64,000 bases of DNA from Glandiceps talaboti (Eukaryota; Hemichordata; Enteropneusta; Spengelidae), in assembly GCF_964340395.1 (NCBI RefSeq), contig NC_135554.1:1944501-2008500 (forward strand). Direction: 5' to 3'. The notes under the pieces were generated by a model. The model was given only the letters and a program-made list of their open reading frames with translations. It did not search any database and was not told the DNA's origin. Positions 1 to 11,656 of this stretch are shown here, in pieces. Position numbers and translations under genes: made by a program. Position 1 is the first letter of the stretch. Each line of letters starts with the position of its first letter.

Positions 1-1036
1 GTCTTCTCTAAAAAATAACGGCCCATGCTCTGTGGCGTGCTTTCTGTTGTTTCACATTGCTCGATCATAAGCACACACTTGGGAAAATCCGATAAATTGA
101 TCAGGGAACCTCAGGACCATTTACCGCTTTACCGGCCTTTAAAACACTGATTATGTTCATCTTTACAGGTGGTAGACTTGGTACATAATGCTGTAGGTCA
201 TCATAGCTGACAGATGATGATACTTTTCTTTACAATGGGGAAGAAGTCACAATGGAAATTGGTTACCGCATAAGAGACGAGGTTCAACTTACCATTGGTG
301 AATTTTACTATTCTATTTTCTGTGTATATCATTCATTTATTGTACTTGGATTTTCAGAACTTGTGTGCATTTTAAAAGTGATATTTAATAAATTGTTGTG
401 TAATGAAGGTCATATTTGTCATGTACATGTATGTTACTGATTGCGTAAAAAAAACAAAAACATGTTTAGCTCTTCAGTGGCAGAGAAACAATTGAATTCA
501 TACATAAACCCCTTAGTTACTTGTCTGTGTTTTAACAAATCATTACACATATTCTGTGATTATCTATTGTATGGAGCACTCATTCTCCCTGAAATTCACA
601 GATTCATAGACAGCAAGGGGTAGTTACTAGACAGTGACGATGTATGCAAACATTAATTATAGACATGATGCACACAGGATGTAGTGTTCCTTCATAGAAA
701 CCAAACTAATTTGTAAATGTTATACTCAACTGCTGGCAAATGAAATTTAATATATTGCTAGAGTTAAAGTATGGGTCAAATAAATCCCTGTGAACTGTTT
801 TTCAAATGCAAGTTTTTTTTTGACACAGGATTAGAACTCATTTTATAACGATGTTTGAAGGCTTTAGATGCAAAGTAGTCCCGGGTGAATTTGTGGTTAT
901 GTATCTTCAGTTTGAGCACTGTTGACATAAGAAGAGATTTGTTTGGCCATAAATGGATAAATGACTGATATGCATATTATCATAAGGTTGTTACATTGCC
1001 TGAGTATATATGAATTGGTCTAATTCAAACATATAA
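1..1036. other. AT-rich non-coding stretch, no gene recognised
   Basis: Only short, unconvincing ORFs occur here. The stretch lies downstream, on the minus strand, of TESK exon 3, so it is probably intron of that gene. I searched for the next TESK exon, expected to begin with a Tyr-(Met/Ile)-Asn-Gly-Gly motif, and did not find it. Confidence 0.5.
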
Positions 1037-3868
1037 TTGGTGGGGTTGCAAACATCAGTTTTTTACCAGAGTGGTTGTCTCATGTTACCGTGGACAAAAC
1101 CCATTTGTCCTGTGAGATTGTATCTCACGCATTTGCAAAGTGGCTTAGCCTGCCCCAACTGGAATTTCCAGTCTTGGAATGGGGAGTTCCTGTATCGTGT
1201 TGCCGAGTGGAGAGTCAGGAGTGCTGCTGCGAGTCAGAGCCTGATCTTTAAAAGCTGCTCTTGCTAAAGAAGGGCTTGTCGGGACCAGGCTCGCCTCTAC
1301 CCTGTTGACTACGCAGTTTGCCACGTGGAACGTCCTCTGCTAGATTGTCCAGATTTACTCCTGTTGCCTTGGAAATTTCTGTTTGCAGGTACCGTATTAG
1401 TACTTGTACGGTTATCCTTTGGTCTTGCTGGAGTGGAGGTTGTGCGTGGTGATGCCCACATTAATCGTTCTCTCTGCTTTGCTTCGCTGGCTCGCTGCGC
1501 CAGGGAAGTCAAATTACCAGCAAACAGTGAGGAAGTGGAAAACGAGGAGCCTCTTGCTTCCTGTTTCAGTTCCTGTGTTAACGAGTTAGACTCTCATTTC
1601 AGGAAGGCATCCCTCTCCATCAAAATAAGTGCTGCCCGTCCTCTCGCTGAAGATTCGGAGACATAGTAGAGACCTTTCATTGCAATGCGCAATAGCCTAA
1701 GAACCTTAGGCATCTCCGGAGTTTCTTGCTGTAGTTCAGACATTGCTACAGCTAGAAACCAATCCATGACAGAACATGCACGGATACTTTCTGCGTGCAT
1801 CTCCCCTAACTGCTTTAAACTGAGTGCCGGGGATAGACACAGAGTTGAAAGTTTTGGCTTTGGCGTCCACAGCCTCGGCATCAGTGTCTAGGCTGGGGTA
1901 ACCAATCCATGGGTCAGTTGTGTGAGTCTTGTATGCACGAGACCGACTTTTTAACGCAGCAGCTTTATTGCCCTCGCCTAAAACCTCTGACATTATTTTA
2001 TCCAGTTGACCTGAGAAAGTGGAAGAGTAGATGGTTCCTTGACCGGTTGAGACTTTTCCATTTCTTCAAAAGCCTGGTTACCGATTGTAAACCCATTGAA
2101 TGCACTCGTGGAAGGAGAACTCCTCATCACAAGTAGGGGAAGTTGAACACAAAGTGCCCACTACACTGGGGGGATCTGGTTCATTTCCCCCAAAGGAGGC
2201 ATCACTGGGAGCCTTTATTGACATTTCGTCTATGTCTCTCCTGGCTCAATGCTTAGATCGAACTGGAGAGACCTCCTGTTGACTGGGTACACACCTGGGT
2301 GACCTCTCACTGGAGTACCGATCAAAACGTTCAGAAGGACATGACCTCGAATGGCTACTCTCACTCGACTTGGAGGATGAAGAAGATTTCGAACGTGAAC
2401 GGAAACCATTGGTTCAAAGGCGAATTGTCTCTTGACTTCTGCGTTTTGAAACGTCTGCGAGAACGAGAGGGAGAATCCCTGGTAGGAGACATGAAATCAT
2501 GCTGTGTTCTCCTAGTAGTAGGCCTTGAACACTCACCCCTTTAATAAGCAGGGAGGGATGGCCAGGGGTACTGCCAATACTGTTGTGGCCAGCCAACCTG
2601 AGGATTAAAAACACCCCATGGTGTCTCAGGAGGCAAACAAAAGTCACCAGTAAATTGCTGTGGATCAGAAAAAGCACCACCAGTAGACATTGGCATGAAC
2701 TGGGGATTCTGAACTTCAGCTCTGGTCTGAGGGGGATAAACCCTCGCATCACTATACAAAGTGGAATCGTCTAGACCACGCTGTATTCTCTGTCCAGCAG
2801 TCAACGTTGGTCTAGAACTGACATCACTAGAATTGGTAATTTGAGGACGGCTCATACTCTGATCGACCCTCGAAAAATTACCCAGATTGGTATGTATACC
2901 AGTCTGCGTACCCTCAATACAATCAGTCTGATTAGCTGGCGAGCCTGAGACTGAAAAAGGAGAGGGTACGTGGGTAGTAGCTACACCAGGCCCAGTTACG
3001 TCAGAACAGGAGATCTCTTGACTGACTGAACGAGTTGGACCAGCGTTTGACTCGGAAATACTAGTAGCCTTATGACGACTAGAATCACAGTGCTGTGACG
3101 ACTCGTCAAGTACACTCAACCTTTCCCCCAGGGGAGAGGGAGAAGTGACCGCTCCCCAAGGAACGTTACTAGGGGTGATAGCCGTATAGTGTCTACTGTC
3201 GTCAAGCCCTTTAAGAGAAAAGGCCACATACCACTAGCACTACTACCCAGTTTGTCCTGAAAAGGACAGTTTAAAACAACAGAACTAGAAGAATGCTTAC
3301 CTGACTTCGGTTCCGCTGTGACGGAAGAACTTACCATTATAGTCGAAGCCTGTATACTCGCAGGAATAGTGACAGAAGCCTGGGTGGCACTCGCACTTGG
3401 CTTAGATGACCGTTGTTTGTCTGACTGTTTACCTAGTTTATGCCAATCAGACCAACTAGAACAAACTTCACAGGGTTTGGACTGCGAACACGTCCGACAA
3501 GAAAGACAAACAGAATGACAATCCTGCTGAGGCATGTCATGACCACACACACCCTTCTTCTTAGGTTTAGTCATGACGAAACGAACGACTGAAAAAACAA
3601 CAACGCGGTAAGGCAATGACGATAAGGATCGCCTGCACGGAGAAGAAAAAACAAAAACAAATCTCAATCGTCGCAAAGAGAGAGACAATAAATTGACACT
3701 TAGCTGTAATCCTAGGATCTTTAGGGTAACCAAAGAGCCAACCAAGTGGAAAAACCAGTGTGTATAGTGGAATTGGAGGGAAGGTACTTGAAGACAAAAA
3801 CAATATCCATCTGCACACTTGTACCGCCATGCGATAAAAGACACAAGTACGCATGCACTAACTGCCAC
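1037..3868 (-). mobile_element. Decayed DIRS-like retroelement fragment
   Basis: The minus strand carries a broken Gag-like region followed, at lower coordinates (about 1250-1037), by a piece resembling the start of a DIRS reverse-transcriptase polyprotein (residues like SHFANAWDTISQDKWVLSTV). The element stops there, so the RT core, RNase H and tyrosine recombinase are missing. It sits in the intron downstream of TESK exon 3, in the same transcriptional orientation as TESK. The DIRS assignment rests on the Cys-rich N-terminus of the Gag and the Gag-to-RT order. No split direct repeats or inverted terminal repeats could be delimited. Another retroelement class with a similar Gag is possible. 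Confidence 0.6.
1309..3574 (-). pseudogene. DIRS-like Gag (ORF1) pseudogene
   Basis: The best start is the Met at 3572-3574 (MTKPKKKGV). It is followed by a Cys/His-rich segment (CGHDMPQQDC, then CLSCRTCSQSKPCEVC) that probably binds zinc, then a Ser/Thr/Pro-rich linker. The frame breaks near 3225 and resumes in another frame down to a stop near 2541. It then continues in pieces at 2450-2100, 1993-1736, 1881-1594 and 1512-1309. The helical core is recognisable (VLRLLRIAMKGLYYVSE, then an Arg-Gly-Arg-containing helix), and the C-terminus is basic and Ser/Arg-rich. At least four frameshifts or stops are needed to read the whole protein, so it is dead. It belongs to the DIRS-like fragment. Confidence 0.6.
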
Positions 3869-4310
3869 TTAGGCGGGAGACTAAGCTAACCAAATATGGA
3901 GCCAGGTATGGTGGAGGGGGTGGGGCCAAACATTTCTTGGCATGGATTGGAGGAATTAATGCGGGTTACCCATCAGTATTTTGCCAACAGGTAAGTATCA
4001 TAGTCTAACAGAAAATCCTATTACCACAGGGTTTTTTAGTTTTAATGAGTAATTTGCATAATTAGTGTTTCCCTTAGGAGAGGCATTCAGTTTAAATCTG
4101 GTTCTCATTTGTTCTGGTACCTTTTATCAAATTGCAGAAAATAGTAATTTAATTAATATTAGGCCTATTTGATTTTGAAAACCTTTCTTCAATCTCAAAA
4201 TGTACAATCTGAAAATACACTAATGTATGCACATATATGTGAATGGTCACTTTTTTTCATATTCATGGCGAACAATGAATGCCTTAAATTCAAATGCAGA
4301 ATATACTTAC

Positions 4311-4359
4311 TTCAGTTAAAGCATGGAGCTGGCCTTCATGAACACATACACCCATAAAC
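4311..4359 (-). CDS. TESK: TESK-type protein kinase, exon 3
   Basis: This 49-bp exon is bounded on the minus strand by an acceptor ending TTTCTAG and a donor GTAAGT. Read in the phase left by exon 2, it completes a Lys codon and adds FMGVCVHEGQLHALTE. That is the beta4-beta5/hinge region of a kinase N-lobe and is nearly identical to vertebrate TESK1/TESK2 at the same place. The exon ends in phase 0, so the next exon should begin with Tyr. That exon and the catalytic loop lie beyond the left edge. The phase match with exon 2, the two canonical splice sites and the family match together make this secure despite the short length. Confidence 0.9.
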
Positions 4360-4785
4360 CTAGAAAACAAACAAACAAACCATACACAGCATTTAATCAT
4401 TGAAGCTGAAGTTATCTGAAAGATTGGATTTAAAAACAGACTGAAACACGTAAATGTATTCTGGTTGGAGAAACTGACCGCAATTGAGGGGGAGGGGCAC
4501 TAAATCATAAGGATAGACCAGAAGATTTTGGAAAGACTTGCCCAAATGAACTGGTAGATTTTGCTGCAATGTTAGCTCAGAATGTTTCTATCAGTTTCAA
4601 AATTATGCTTAAAATTGTTAAAAGTCGGATCGCATTCCTCAAAAATACTGCCAATGGTGTTGAACAGTTTTTTAAAAATGTTTATCCATACATGTATGCC
4701 AGTCCATGCTAACAATAGGTGTTCATTTGCTGAATGACTATCCAGTTGTCTATCCAACCATGTTGCTATCTTTGCGATATACATG
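4360..4785. other. TESK intron 2, no feature recognised
   Basis: Apart from a short (CAAA)n run just upstream of TESK exon 3, nothing is recognisable here. The only ORFs are short and lack splice or homology support. Confidence 0.5.
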
Positions 4786-5795
4786 ATCATTTGACTGTTG
4801 CTATGGGCTTGGCCATGTTGCTAGATATATTTGCATACATTTTTAATGTTTTTGTTCACTTGTGTATGAATTCCTAATAGTACCTTTGCAATACATGTGA
4901 TCATTTGGCTGTTGCTATGGGCTTGGTCTTGTTGCTAGGCACATTTGCATACATTTATCGAATGTTTATTTATTTGTCTTTCAATTTGTTATCTTTGCAA
5001 TATACCTGATTTGAATGTTGCTATGGGCGTGGTCTTGTTGCTAGGCAAATTTACATACATTTTTTGAATGTTTATTCAATTGTCTATTAATCCCTGTAGT
5101 TATCTTCGCAATATATATATGTGATCATTTGGCTGTTGCTATGGGCGTGGTGTTGTTGCTAGGCACATTTGCATACATTTTTTGAATGCTTGTTCATTTG
5201 TTTTTCAATTCCTGTTGTTATCTTTCCAATATACGTGATTTTTTTTGGCTGTTGCTATGGGCGTGGTCTTATTGCGAGGCAAATTTACAAGCATTTTTTG
5301 AATGTTTGTTCAACTGACTATTAATCCCTGTTGTTATCTTTGTGAAATACACGACTATTGCTATGGGCGTGGTCATGGTTGCTAGGGATATTTGCATACA
5401 TTTTGTGAATGTTTACTCACTTGCCTACCAGATGATGTTACTTGAGTAAAATATACTGCGATTTGGTTGTTGCTAAGGGCATGGTCATGGTTGCTAGGGC
5501 CAATTGTGTCAAAATATTTTGAAGAAAATCTGCAGAATAACACTTCTAGAAACATCTCACCAAGTTTCAGTCTCACTGACCAAGTACTTTTTGAGATATA
5601 CATTTTTGACCAAAATTCACATTTGTACACCTAATTTGCATATTTCTGATGAGATCATTATATACTTAATAATTCTTCATCTATACACCCACAGATGAAT
5701 CCCTTTTAAATTTCAGCCCAATCTGCTGAGTAGTTTTGGAATTATAGGTTTTTGACCAAAAAGACACATTTTAGCTTCAGTTCAGTTGTGCTAAA
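4786..5795 (+). mobile_element. Non-autonomous repeat with seven ~115-bp tandem units
   Basis: A motif like GTTGCTATGGGCGTGGTC recurs about every 105-120 bp (near 4798, 4910, 5020, 5135, 5257, 5355, 5470). Each copy is followed by a GCATACATTTTTTGAATG-like stretch. After the last unit a unique 3' part continues to TCAGTTGTGCTAAAAA. The same 3' part and a single unit occur in both palindrome arms (37725-38098 and 42304-42600). There the end is preceded by (AC)n and (GACA)n and forms a TAGCAC/GTGCTA hairpin just before CTAA. A hairpin followed by CTRR is typical of Helitron-like 3' ends, but the class is inferred. No coding capacity was seen. Confidence 0.5.
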
Positions 5796-5961
5796 AAACA
5801 ATTGTTTTGACCAGTTTTCTAGCTTTAAATCAGTTGTATCAACATGGGGGGGGGGGGGGGGGGGGGCGGTAGGTAGGTAATGATTGACGCTGTAATCATG
5901 CCTATGACCTATGGCCTTGGAAGACTTTCTTTTGTTCATTGCACATGTGCAATAAATACAA

Positions 5962-8427
5962 CATGGGCCTAATGCAGTACGACACTTGTTACAAGCTTCA
6001 GTTGTGTCAAAAACACAGATTTCAGGGCCTAATGCAGTACGACACTTGTTACAAGCTTCAGTTGTGTCAAAAACACAGATTTCTGAGCCTAATGCAGTAT
6101 GATGTTTGTTACAAGCTTCAATTGTATCATAAAGACAGATTTCAGGGCCTAATGCAGTACGACACTTGTTACAAGCTTCAAATTGTGTCAAAAACACAGA
6201 TTTCAGGGCCTAATGCAATACGACACTTGTTACAAGCTTCAATTGTGTCACAAACACAGATTTCAGGGCCTAATGCAGTACGACACTTGTTACAAGCTTC
6301 AATTGTGTCACGAACACAGATTTCAGGGCCTAATGTAGTATGACACTTGTTACAAGCTTCAAATTGTGTCAAAACACAGATTTCAGGGCCTAATGTAATA
6401 CGACACTTGTTACAAGCTTCAATTGTGTCACAAACACAGATTTCAGGGCCTAATGCAGTACGACACTTGTTACAAGCTTCAATTGTGTCACAAACACAGA
6501 TTTCAGGGCCTAATGCAATACGACACTTGTTACAAGCTTCAATTGTGTCACAAACACAGATTTCAGGGCCTAATGTAGTACGACACTTGTTACAAGCTTC
6601 AATTGTGTCACAAACACAGATTTCAGGGCCTAATGCAATACGACACTTGTTACAAGCTTCAATTGTGTAACAAACACAGATTTCAGGGCCTAATGCAATA
6701 CGACACTTGTTACAAGCTTCAATTGTGTCACAAACACAGATTTCAGGGCCTAATGTAGTACGACACTTGTTACAAGCTTCAATTGTGTCACAAACACAGA
6801 TTTCAGGGCCTAATGCAATACGACACTTGTTACAAGCTTCAATTGTGTCACAAACACAGATTTCAGGGCCTAATGCAATACGACACTTGTTACAAGCTTC
6901 AATTGTGTCACAAACACAGATTTCAGGGCCTAATGTAGTACGACACTTGTTACAAGCTACAATTGTGTCACAAACACAGATTTCAGGGCCTAATGTAGTA
7001 CGACACTTGTTACAAGCTTCAATTGTGACACAAACACAGATTTCGGGGCCTAATGCAGTACGACACTTGTTACAAGCTTCAATTGTGTCACAAACACAGA
7101 TTTCGGGGCCTAATGCAGTACGACACTTGTTACAAGCTTCAATTGTGTCACAAACACAGATTTCAGGGCCTAATGTAGTACGACACTTTGTACGAGCTTC
7201 AATTGTGTCACAAACACAGATTTCAGGGCCTAATGTAGTACGACACTTGTTACAAGCTTCAATTGTGTAACAAACACAGATTTCAGGGCCTAATGTAGTA
7301 CGACACTTGTTACAAGCTTCAATTGTGTCACAAACACAGATTTCAGGGCCTAATGTAGTACGACACTTGTTACAAGCTTCAATTGTGTAACAAACACAGA
7401 TTTCAGGGCCTAATGTAGTACGACACTTGTTACAAGCTTCAATTGTGTCACAAACACAGATTTCAGGGCCTAATGTAGTACGACACTTGTTACAAGCTTC
7501 AATTGTGTCACAAACACAGATTTCAGGGCCTAATGTAGTACGACACTTGTTACAAGCTTCAATTGTGTAACAAACACAGATTTCAGGGCCCACAAACACA
7601 GATTTCAGGGCCTAATGTAGTGGCCCACACAAACACAGATTTCAGGGCCTAATGTAGTACGACACTTGTTACAAGCTTCAATTGTGTAACAAACACAGAT
7701 TTCAGGGCCTAATGTAGTAAGACACTTGTTACAAGCTTCAATTGTGTCACAAACACAGATTTCAGGGCCTAATGTAGTACGACACTTGTTACAAGCTTCA
7801 ATTGTGTCACAAACACAGATTTCAGGGCCTAATGTAGTACGACACTTGTTACAAGCTTCAATTGTGTAACAAACACAGATTTCAGGGCCTAATGCAATAC
7901 GACACTTGTTACAAGCTTCAATTGTGTCACAAACACAGATTTCAGGGCCTAATGTAGTACGACACTTGTTACAAGCTTCAATTGTGTCACAAACACAGAT
8001 TTCAGGGCCTAATGTAGTACGATACTTGTTACAAGCTTCAATTGTGTCACAAACACAGATTTCAGGGCCTAATGTAGTACGACACTTGTTACAAGCTTCA
8101 ATTGTGTCACAAACACAGATTTCATGGCCTAATGCAGTACGACACTTGTTACAAGCTTCAATTGTGTCACAAACACAGATTTTAGGGCCTAATGCAGTAC
8201 GACACTTGTTACAAGCTTCAATTGTGTCACAAACACAGATTTCAGGGCCTAATGCAGTACGACACTTGTTACAAGCTTCAATTGTGTAACAAACACAGAT
8301 TTCAGGTCCTAATGTAGTACGACACTTGTTATAAGCTTCAATTGTGTCACAAACACAGATTTTAGGGCCTAATGCAGTACGACACTTGTTACAAGCTTCA
8401 ATTGTGTCACAAACACAGATTTCAGGC
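5962..8427. repeat. 60-bp minisatellite, ~41 copies
   Basis: Units of 60 bp (sharing TTTCAGGGCCTAATG, then GTACGACACTTGTTACAAGC) run almost without length change. Because 60 is a multiple of three, the array is open for 473 and 274 codons on the minus strand (20-residue repeats containing GPEICVCDTIEACNKC). It is also open in shorter stretches on the plus strand, where some units carry TGTAAC and so a stop. A partial-unit rearrangement at 7588-7640 shifts the register. Differences between units fall at a few fixed sites (GCAG/GCAA/GTAG; TCA/TAA). The array lies in TESK intron 2. I regard the ORFs as a by-product of the unit length. Confidence 0.9.
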
Positions 8428-8869
8428 ATGGATGCTACAAAATGCTACAAAATGACTCATAAAGAACAGTGATAGCTGATCATTTAAATGGTTTTAAAGT
8501 TGGAATGTTGGAATGTATCAGTTTGTTGGTGTCGACTCTTTCCAACATCTTGCTATTGCTAACACTGTGTTTCGTAGAAGTAATGATTTTCAATCAATGA
8601 CATGTAAAGGTTATAATTCCTCTAGCACACACGGATGACAATCACCCAAATGTTTCCAAAAATTACACTAAAATTCAAATTGGATAAGTTGAAACAAGTC
8701 ATTGAAAATGACATGCTCCCCGCTATGATTGGGTTTTAAGGAACTGGCAGTTTATGTTGTCATTTTCTTGATATCACTACTCTGATCACGCAACAGCACT
8801 TGTGAACCTAAATCACACAGCCTTAGATATGTTGTATCTGCTCATTGGACATGGAACATGCCTAGAGAG
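8428..8869. other. Intronic spacer, no gene recognised
   Basis: This is non-coding AT-rich sequence between the 60-bp array and the next dispersed repeat. No ORF, splice-flanked exon or repeat was recognised. Confidence 0.5.
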
Positions 8870-9303
8870 AAGACCTGTTCAAGCATGTCTGAGTTATGGC
8901 TTTGGACCTGAAAACTATGCCAACAAAATCGCTTCCTGGCAGCCATAGTGGATCATATCATGACGAAAATGAATATACACATGTATGTCATAGAACACTA
9001 TCATAATCATAATACCAACTTTGAATGAGATCTGTTCAAGCATGTCTGAGTTATGGCTTTAGACAGGGAAAATTTGCAAACAAAATGGCTGTTAGGCGAC
9101 CATATTGGATCGTATTATGAAACAAATTGACGTGCATATGTATGCCATGGTATGTTGCCCCTGTACCAAGTTTGAAAAAAATCGGTCCAGGCATCTCCAA
9201 GAAACGGCTGCGGACGGACGGACGGACAGACGGACGGACGCACGGACAGACGGAACCCAATCCATAAGTCCCCGTCCCGGACTTCGTCCGGCGGGGACTA
9301 ACA
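8870..9303 (+). mobile_element. Non-autonomous element with (RGAC)n and 3' hairpin, copy 1
   Basis: Two diverged ~150-bp units start with TTCAAGCATGTCTGAGTTAT and contain an AAAATGGCTG...GGCGACCATATTGGATC motif. They are followed by AAAAAATCGGTCCAGGCATC, a (GGAC/AGAC)n run at 9210-9252, and a strong hairpin (arms GTCCCCG...CCGGAC and GTCCGG...CGGGGAC) at 9270-9300 ending in CTAA. A second copy lies at 11657-12148. An (RGAC)n run, which is (GTCY)n on the other strand, next to a terminal hairpin recalls DINE-1/mini-me (Helentron-type) non-autonomous elements. That class assignment is inference. Confidence 0.5.
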
Positions 9304-10423
9304 AACACTGGTTGTTTATTTATTGACATATCACAAATAAACAAAATATTTATATTACAAACAAAATTCAAAATACCAACATTCATGTTCTTACAAAACT
9401 TCTGTATACTGACTAAATGGTCAAAATCGGCGAAAATTTGTCAGAAAATGTTATTTTCAGTTGTATTAAATTTGAACGAAAATAATTAACGCCCTACTAA
9501 TCCGATTACGACGCAATAGTCGGCCCCCGCACCGGCAATGAAGGGTAAAAAATATCTGAAGTCGTCACCCCAATACCTTCAGAAAAATCAGTTTGTGTAA
9601 TTATATATCATTGTTTGACAGAACAACAAAAGATTATCACCACATTTATGCTCAAAATCAGTAAAAAATGCCCACAAGTTGGTAGTATACGAGTCCGAAT
9701 CGGGACGACAAAGTGGCGCTTTTTGCCAACATGCTTACCCACCAAAGCAAATATGCAGTCGGGACTTTGAAGTTACGTTGCGATAATCTGATCCTTCCAT
9801 ATACTGCATCGAGTTCACTCAGCCATCTTCTTGTATAAAACATCGTATTCATAGTAAAATTGAGTGGAAATTTCTCCGAACAGCACCTTTATTTACATCG
9901 CAAACGATGTTAGGGGAGACAGATTTTGCTTCGCCGATGTTGAAATTTGAATTTTACATTGAAAAACGCATGTAAAACATCCGATCGGAAAATCGCCAAC
10001 ATCAAGCGTAAGTTTCCCTCCACTGACCTCTACACAGTGAGCTAATACAAATACAAGTCATTAAATTGCTTACACACAAGTACAACATGTTCCAATACCT
10101 AAATACTTGTATTCAACGATGTATTTCGAGTCAAATTCTGTCGAAATATCCAAAGATAGTGACATAATTTATATCGTAGACCATGTTATGAGAGCCGTTA
10201 ATTACTTCCGCCATGTTGAAATTCGATTTTGTGAGCGAAAAACGCACAAAAAATTACGATCACTTGTCATTTGGATCGTACGCTTTATATCGTTCACTGT
10301 CATGCTTTCAAAATGGCAGTGTAGATAAACAAGGCTAATACGCATGTGTGGAACTAGTTATGGCAGCAATTTTTGCAACAATAGCTGCCGTTTAACGGCA
10401 TAACGGCGAGGTAGGTGAATGAA
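9304..10423. other. TESK intron 2, unassigned; diverged ~270-bp duplication
   Basis: There is no convincing gene. Two diverged stretches resemble each other: around 9935-9985 (GATGTTGAAATTTGAATTTT, then GAAAAACGCA) and 10208-10250 (CATGTTGAAATTCGATTTTG, then GAAAAACGCA). They suggest an old tandem duplication or two related element ends. Confidence 0.4.
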
Positions 10424-10430
10424 CTCTGGC

Positions 10431-10530
10431 GTTCCCTCAATTGAGGAAATCGGTGGGTGCCCTAGCGCGTTCCCTCAATTGAGGGAATCGGTGGGTGCCC
10501 TAGCGCGTTCCCTCAATTGAGGGAATCGGT
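10431..10530. repeat. Three 38-bp units with an 18-bp palindrome
   Basis: Three units of 38 bp each carry TTCCCTCAATTGAGGGAA, starting at 10432, 10470 and 10508. The second and third copies are perfect 18-bp palindromes and the first has one mismatch. The linker is TCGGTGGGTGCCCTAGCGCG. The block ends in GGTGAAAGGGTTAA. Confidence 0.85.
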
Positions 10531-10810
10531 GGTGAAAGGGTTAAAGTGGCTATCTACCAAGCGGGGACAAGAACATGATATTTCAACTGCTGACCTACAC
10601 CAGCTATATATTATCTTATCGGCCAATATTCGATACTTGCAAGACAAATTTTTTGCCCTACTTGTCCAAGGAGTTTTACAACAGCGATAGTGCTACATGT
10701 AAACTTTTCCGCTCCCTGCAACATAACACTTCAAGCTTCTCTAAGTTGAATTGGAATACGAAATGACGTAAGTTTATTTCTAGAAACAGAAAGGTTACCT
10801 AGTAAATCAG

Positions 10811-11062
10811 AATAGGGAACTTGCAAACCTGCCATGATGAATGTTGCATCATGGAAAATGTGATAATAAATACTAATCAATTAGTATTGTAAACAATGTT
10901 GATACATTGTTTGTAATCACAAATAATCAATTCATAGGTACCCTGATAATTGTAGAGGGTTTATTTTATCGGTAGCTCCAGATTAGGTATGACGATAACC
11001 ACAGATAATCTCATAGTCCTTTGCATCTCAGCATGCTCAGTCTTGATTGCAAGTTCCCTATT
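10811..11062. mobile_element. Short TIR element (MITE-like), 252 bp
   Basis: Perfect 16-bp terminal inverted repeats AATAGGGAACTTGCAA (10811-10826) and its complement (11047-11062) bound 252 bp with no coding capacity. The sequence on both sides contains TAGTAAATCAG and belongs to a short tandem repeat (units like AAGGTTCCCTAGTAAATCAG). The element therefore appears to have inserted into that repeat. No target-site duplication longer than the flanking repeat itself can be defined. Confidence 0.6.
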
Positions 11063-11126
11063 GTTCCGTAGTAAATCAGAAGGGTTCCCTAGTAAATCAG
11101 AAAGGTTCCCTAGTAATTCAACTTAC

Positions 11127-11248
11127 TTTAGTATATTAGGATGTGATAATTTATTGAGTAACTGTACTTCTCCTAATACATTACGTCGATTGCTGGATAT
11201 TGTGTTCATTTTTAGCACCATAACCTGGTTTGTCTGTCTGTGAATGAC
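11127..11248 (-). CDS. TESK: TESK-type protein kinase, exon 2
   Basis: This 122-bp minus-strand exon has an acceptor ending CTTTTCAG and a donor GTAAGT. It reads in phase 0 after exon 1 and supplies beta2, beta3 and helix C of the kinase N-lobe. These include the ATP-anchoring Lys in VMVLKMN (residue 104 of the joined protein) and the helix-C Glu in [15 protein letters not shown] (residue 118). The sequence closely follows vertebrate TESK1/TESK2, which phosphorylate cofilin and so act on actin turnover. It ends with two bases of a Lys codon that exon 3 completes. The intron separating it from exon 1 is about 8.8 kb and contains four tandem arrays. Confidence 0.93.
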
Positions 11249-11264
11249 CTGAAAAGAAACAAAA

Positions 11265-11640
11265 ACACGCAATTGACAGGTAAAAGATACACAAAACATT
11301 GATTGACAGGTAATAGAAACACAAAACATTGATTGACAGGTAATAGATACACAAAACATTGATTGACAGGTAATAGATACACAAAAAATTGATTGACAGG
11401 TATAGAAACACAAAACACTGATTGACTGGTAATACATGTAGAACACAAAACATTGATTGACAGGTAATAAAAACACAAAACATTGATTGACAGGTAATAG
11501 ATGCAAACAACATTGATTGACAGGTAATAGATACACAAAAAATTGATTGACAGGTAATAGATGCAAACAACATTGATTGACAGGTAATAGATACACAAAA
11601 CATTGATTGACTGGTAATACATCTAGAACACAAAACATTG
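11265..11640. repeat. 30-bp minisatellite in TESK intron 1
   Basis: About a dozen units of 30 bp (some 28 or 36 bp) share GATTGACAGGTAATAGATAC, then ACAAAACATT. The array begins 17 bp inside the intron beyond the exon 2 acceptor and ends in a poly-G run at 11644-11656. It is open on the minus strand for 150-190 codons purely because of the unit length. Confidence 0.85.
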
Positions 11641-11656
11641 ATGGGGGGGGGGGGGG

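Noticed and set aside
5645-5680. Hammerhead-like CTGATGAG in the dispersed repeat (also near 37911)
   Set aside because: There is no downstream GAAA at a suitable distance and no stem II or stem I/III pairing.
6178-7599. 473-residue Cys-rich repeat protein
   Set aside because: It is most simply explained by the 60-bp minisatellite unit. No start context, splice sites or unique flanking coding sequence were seen.
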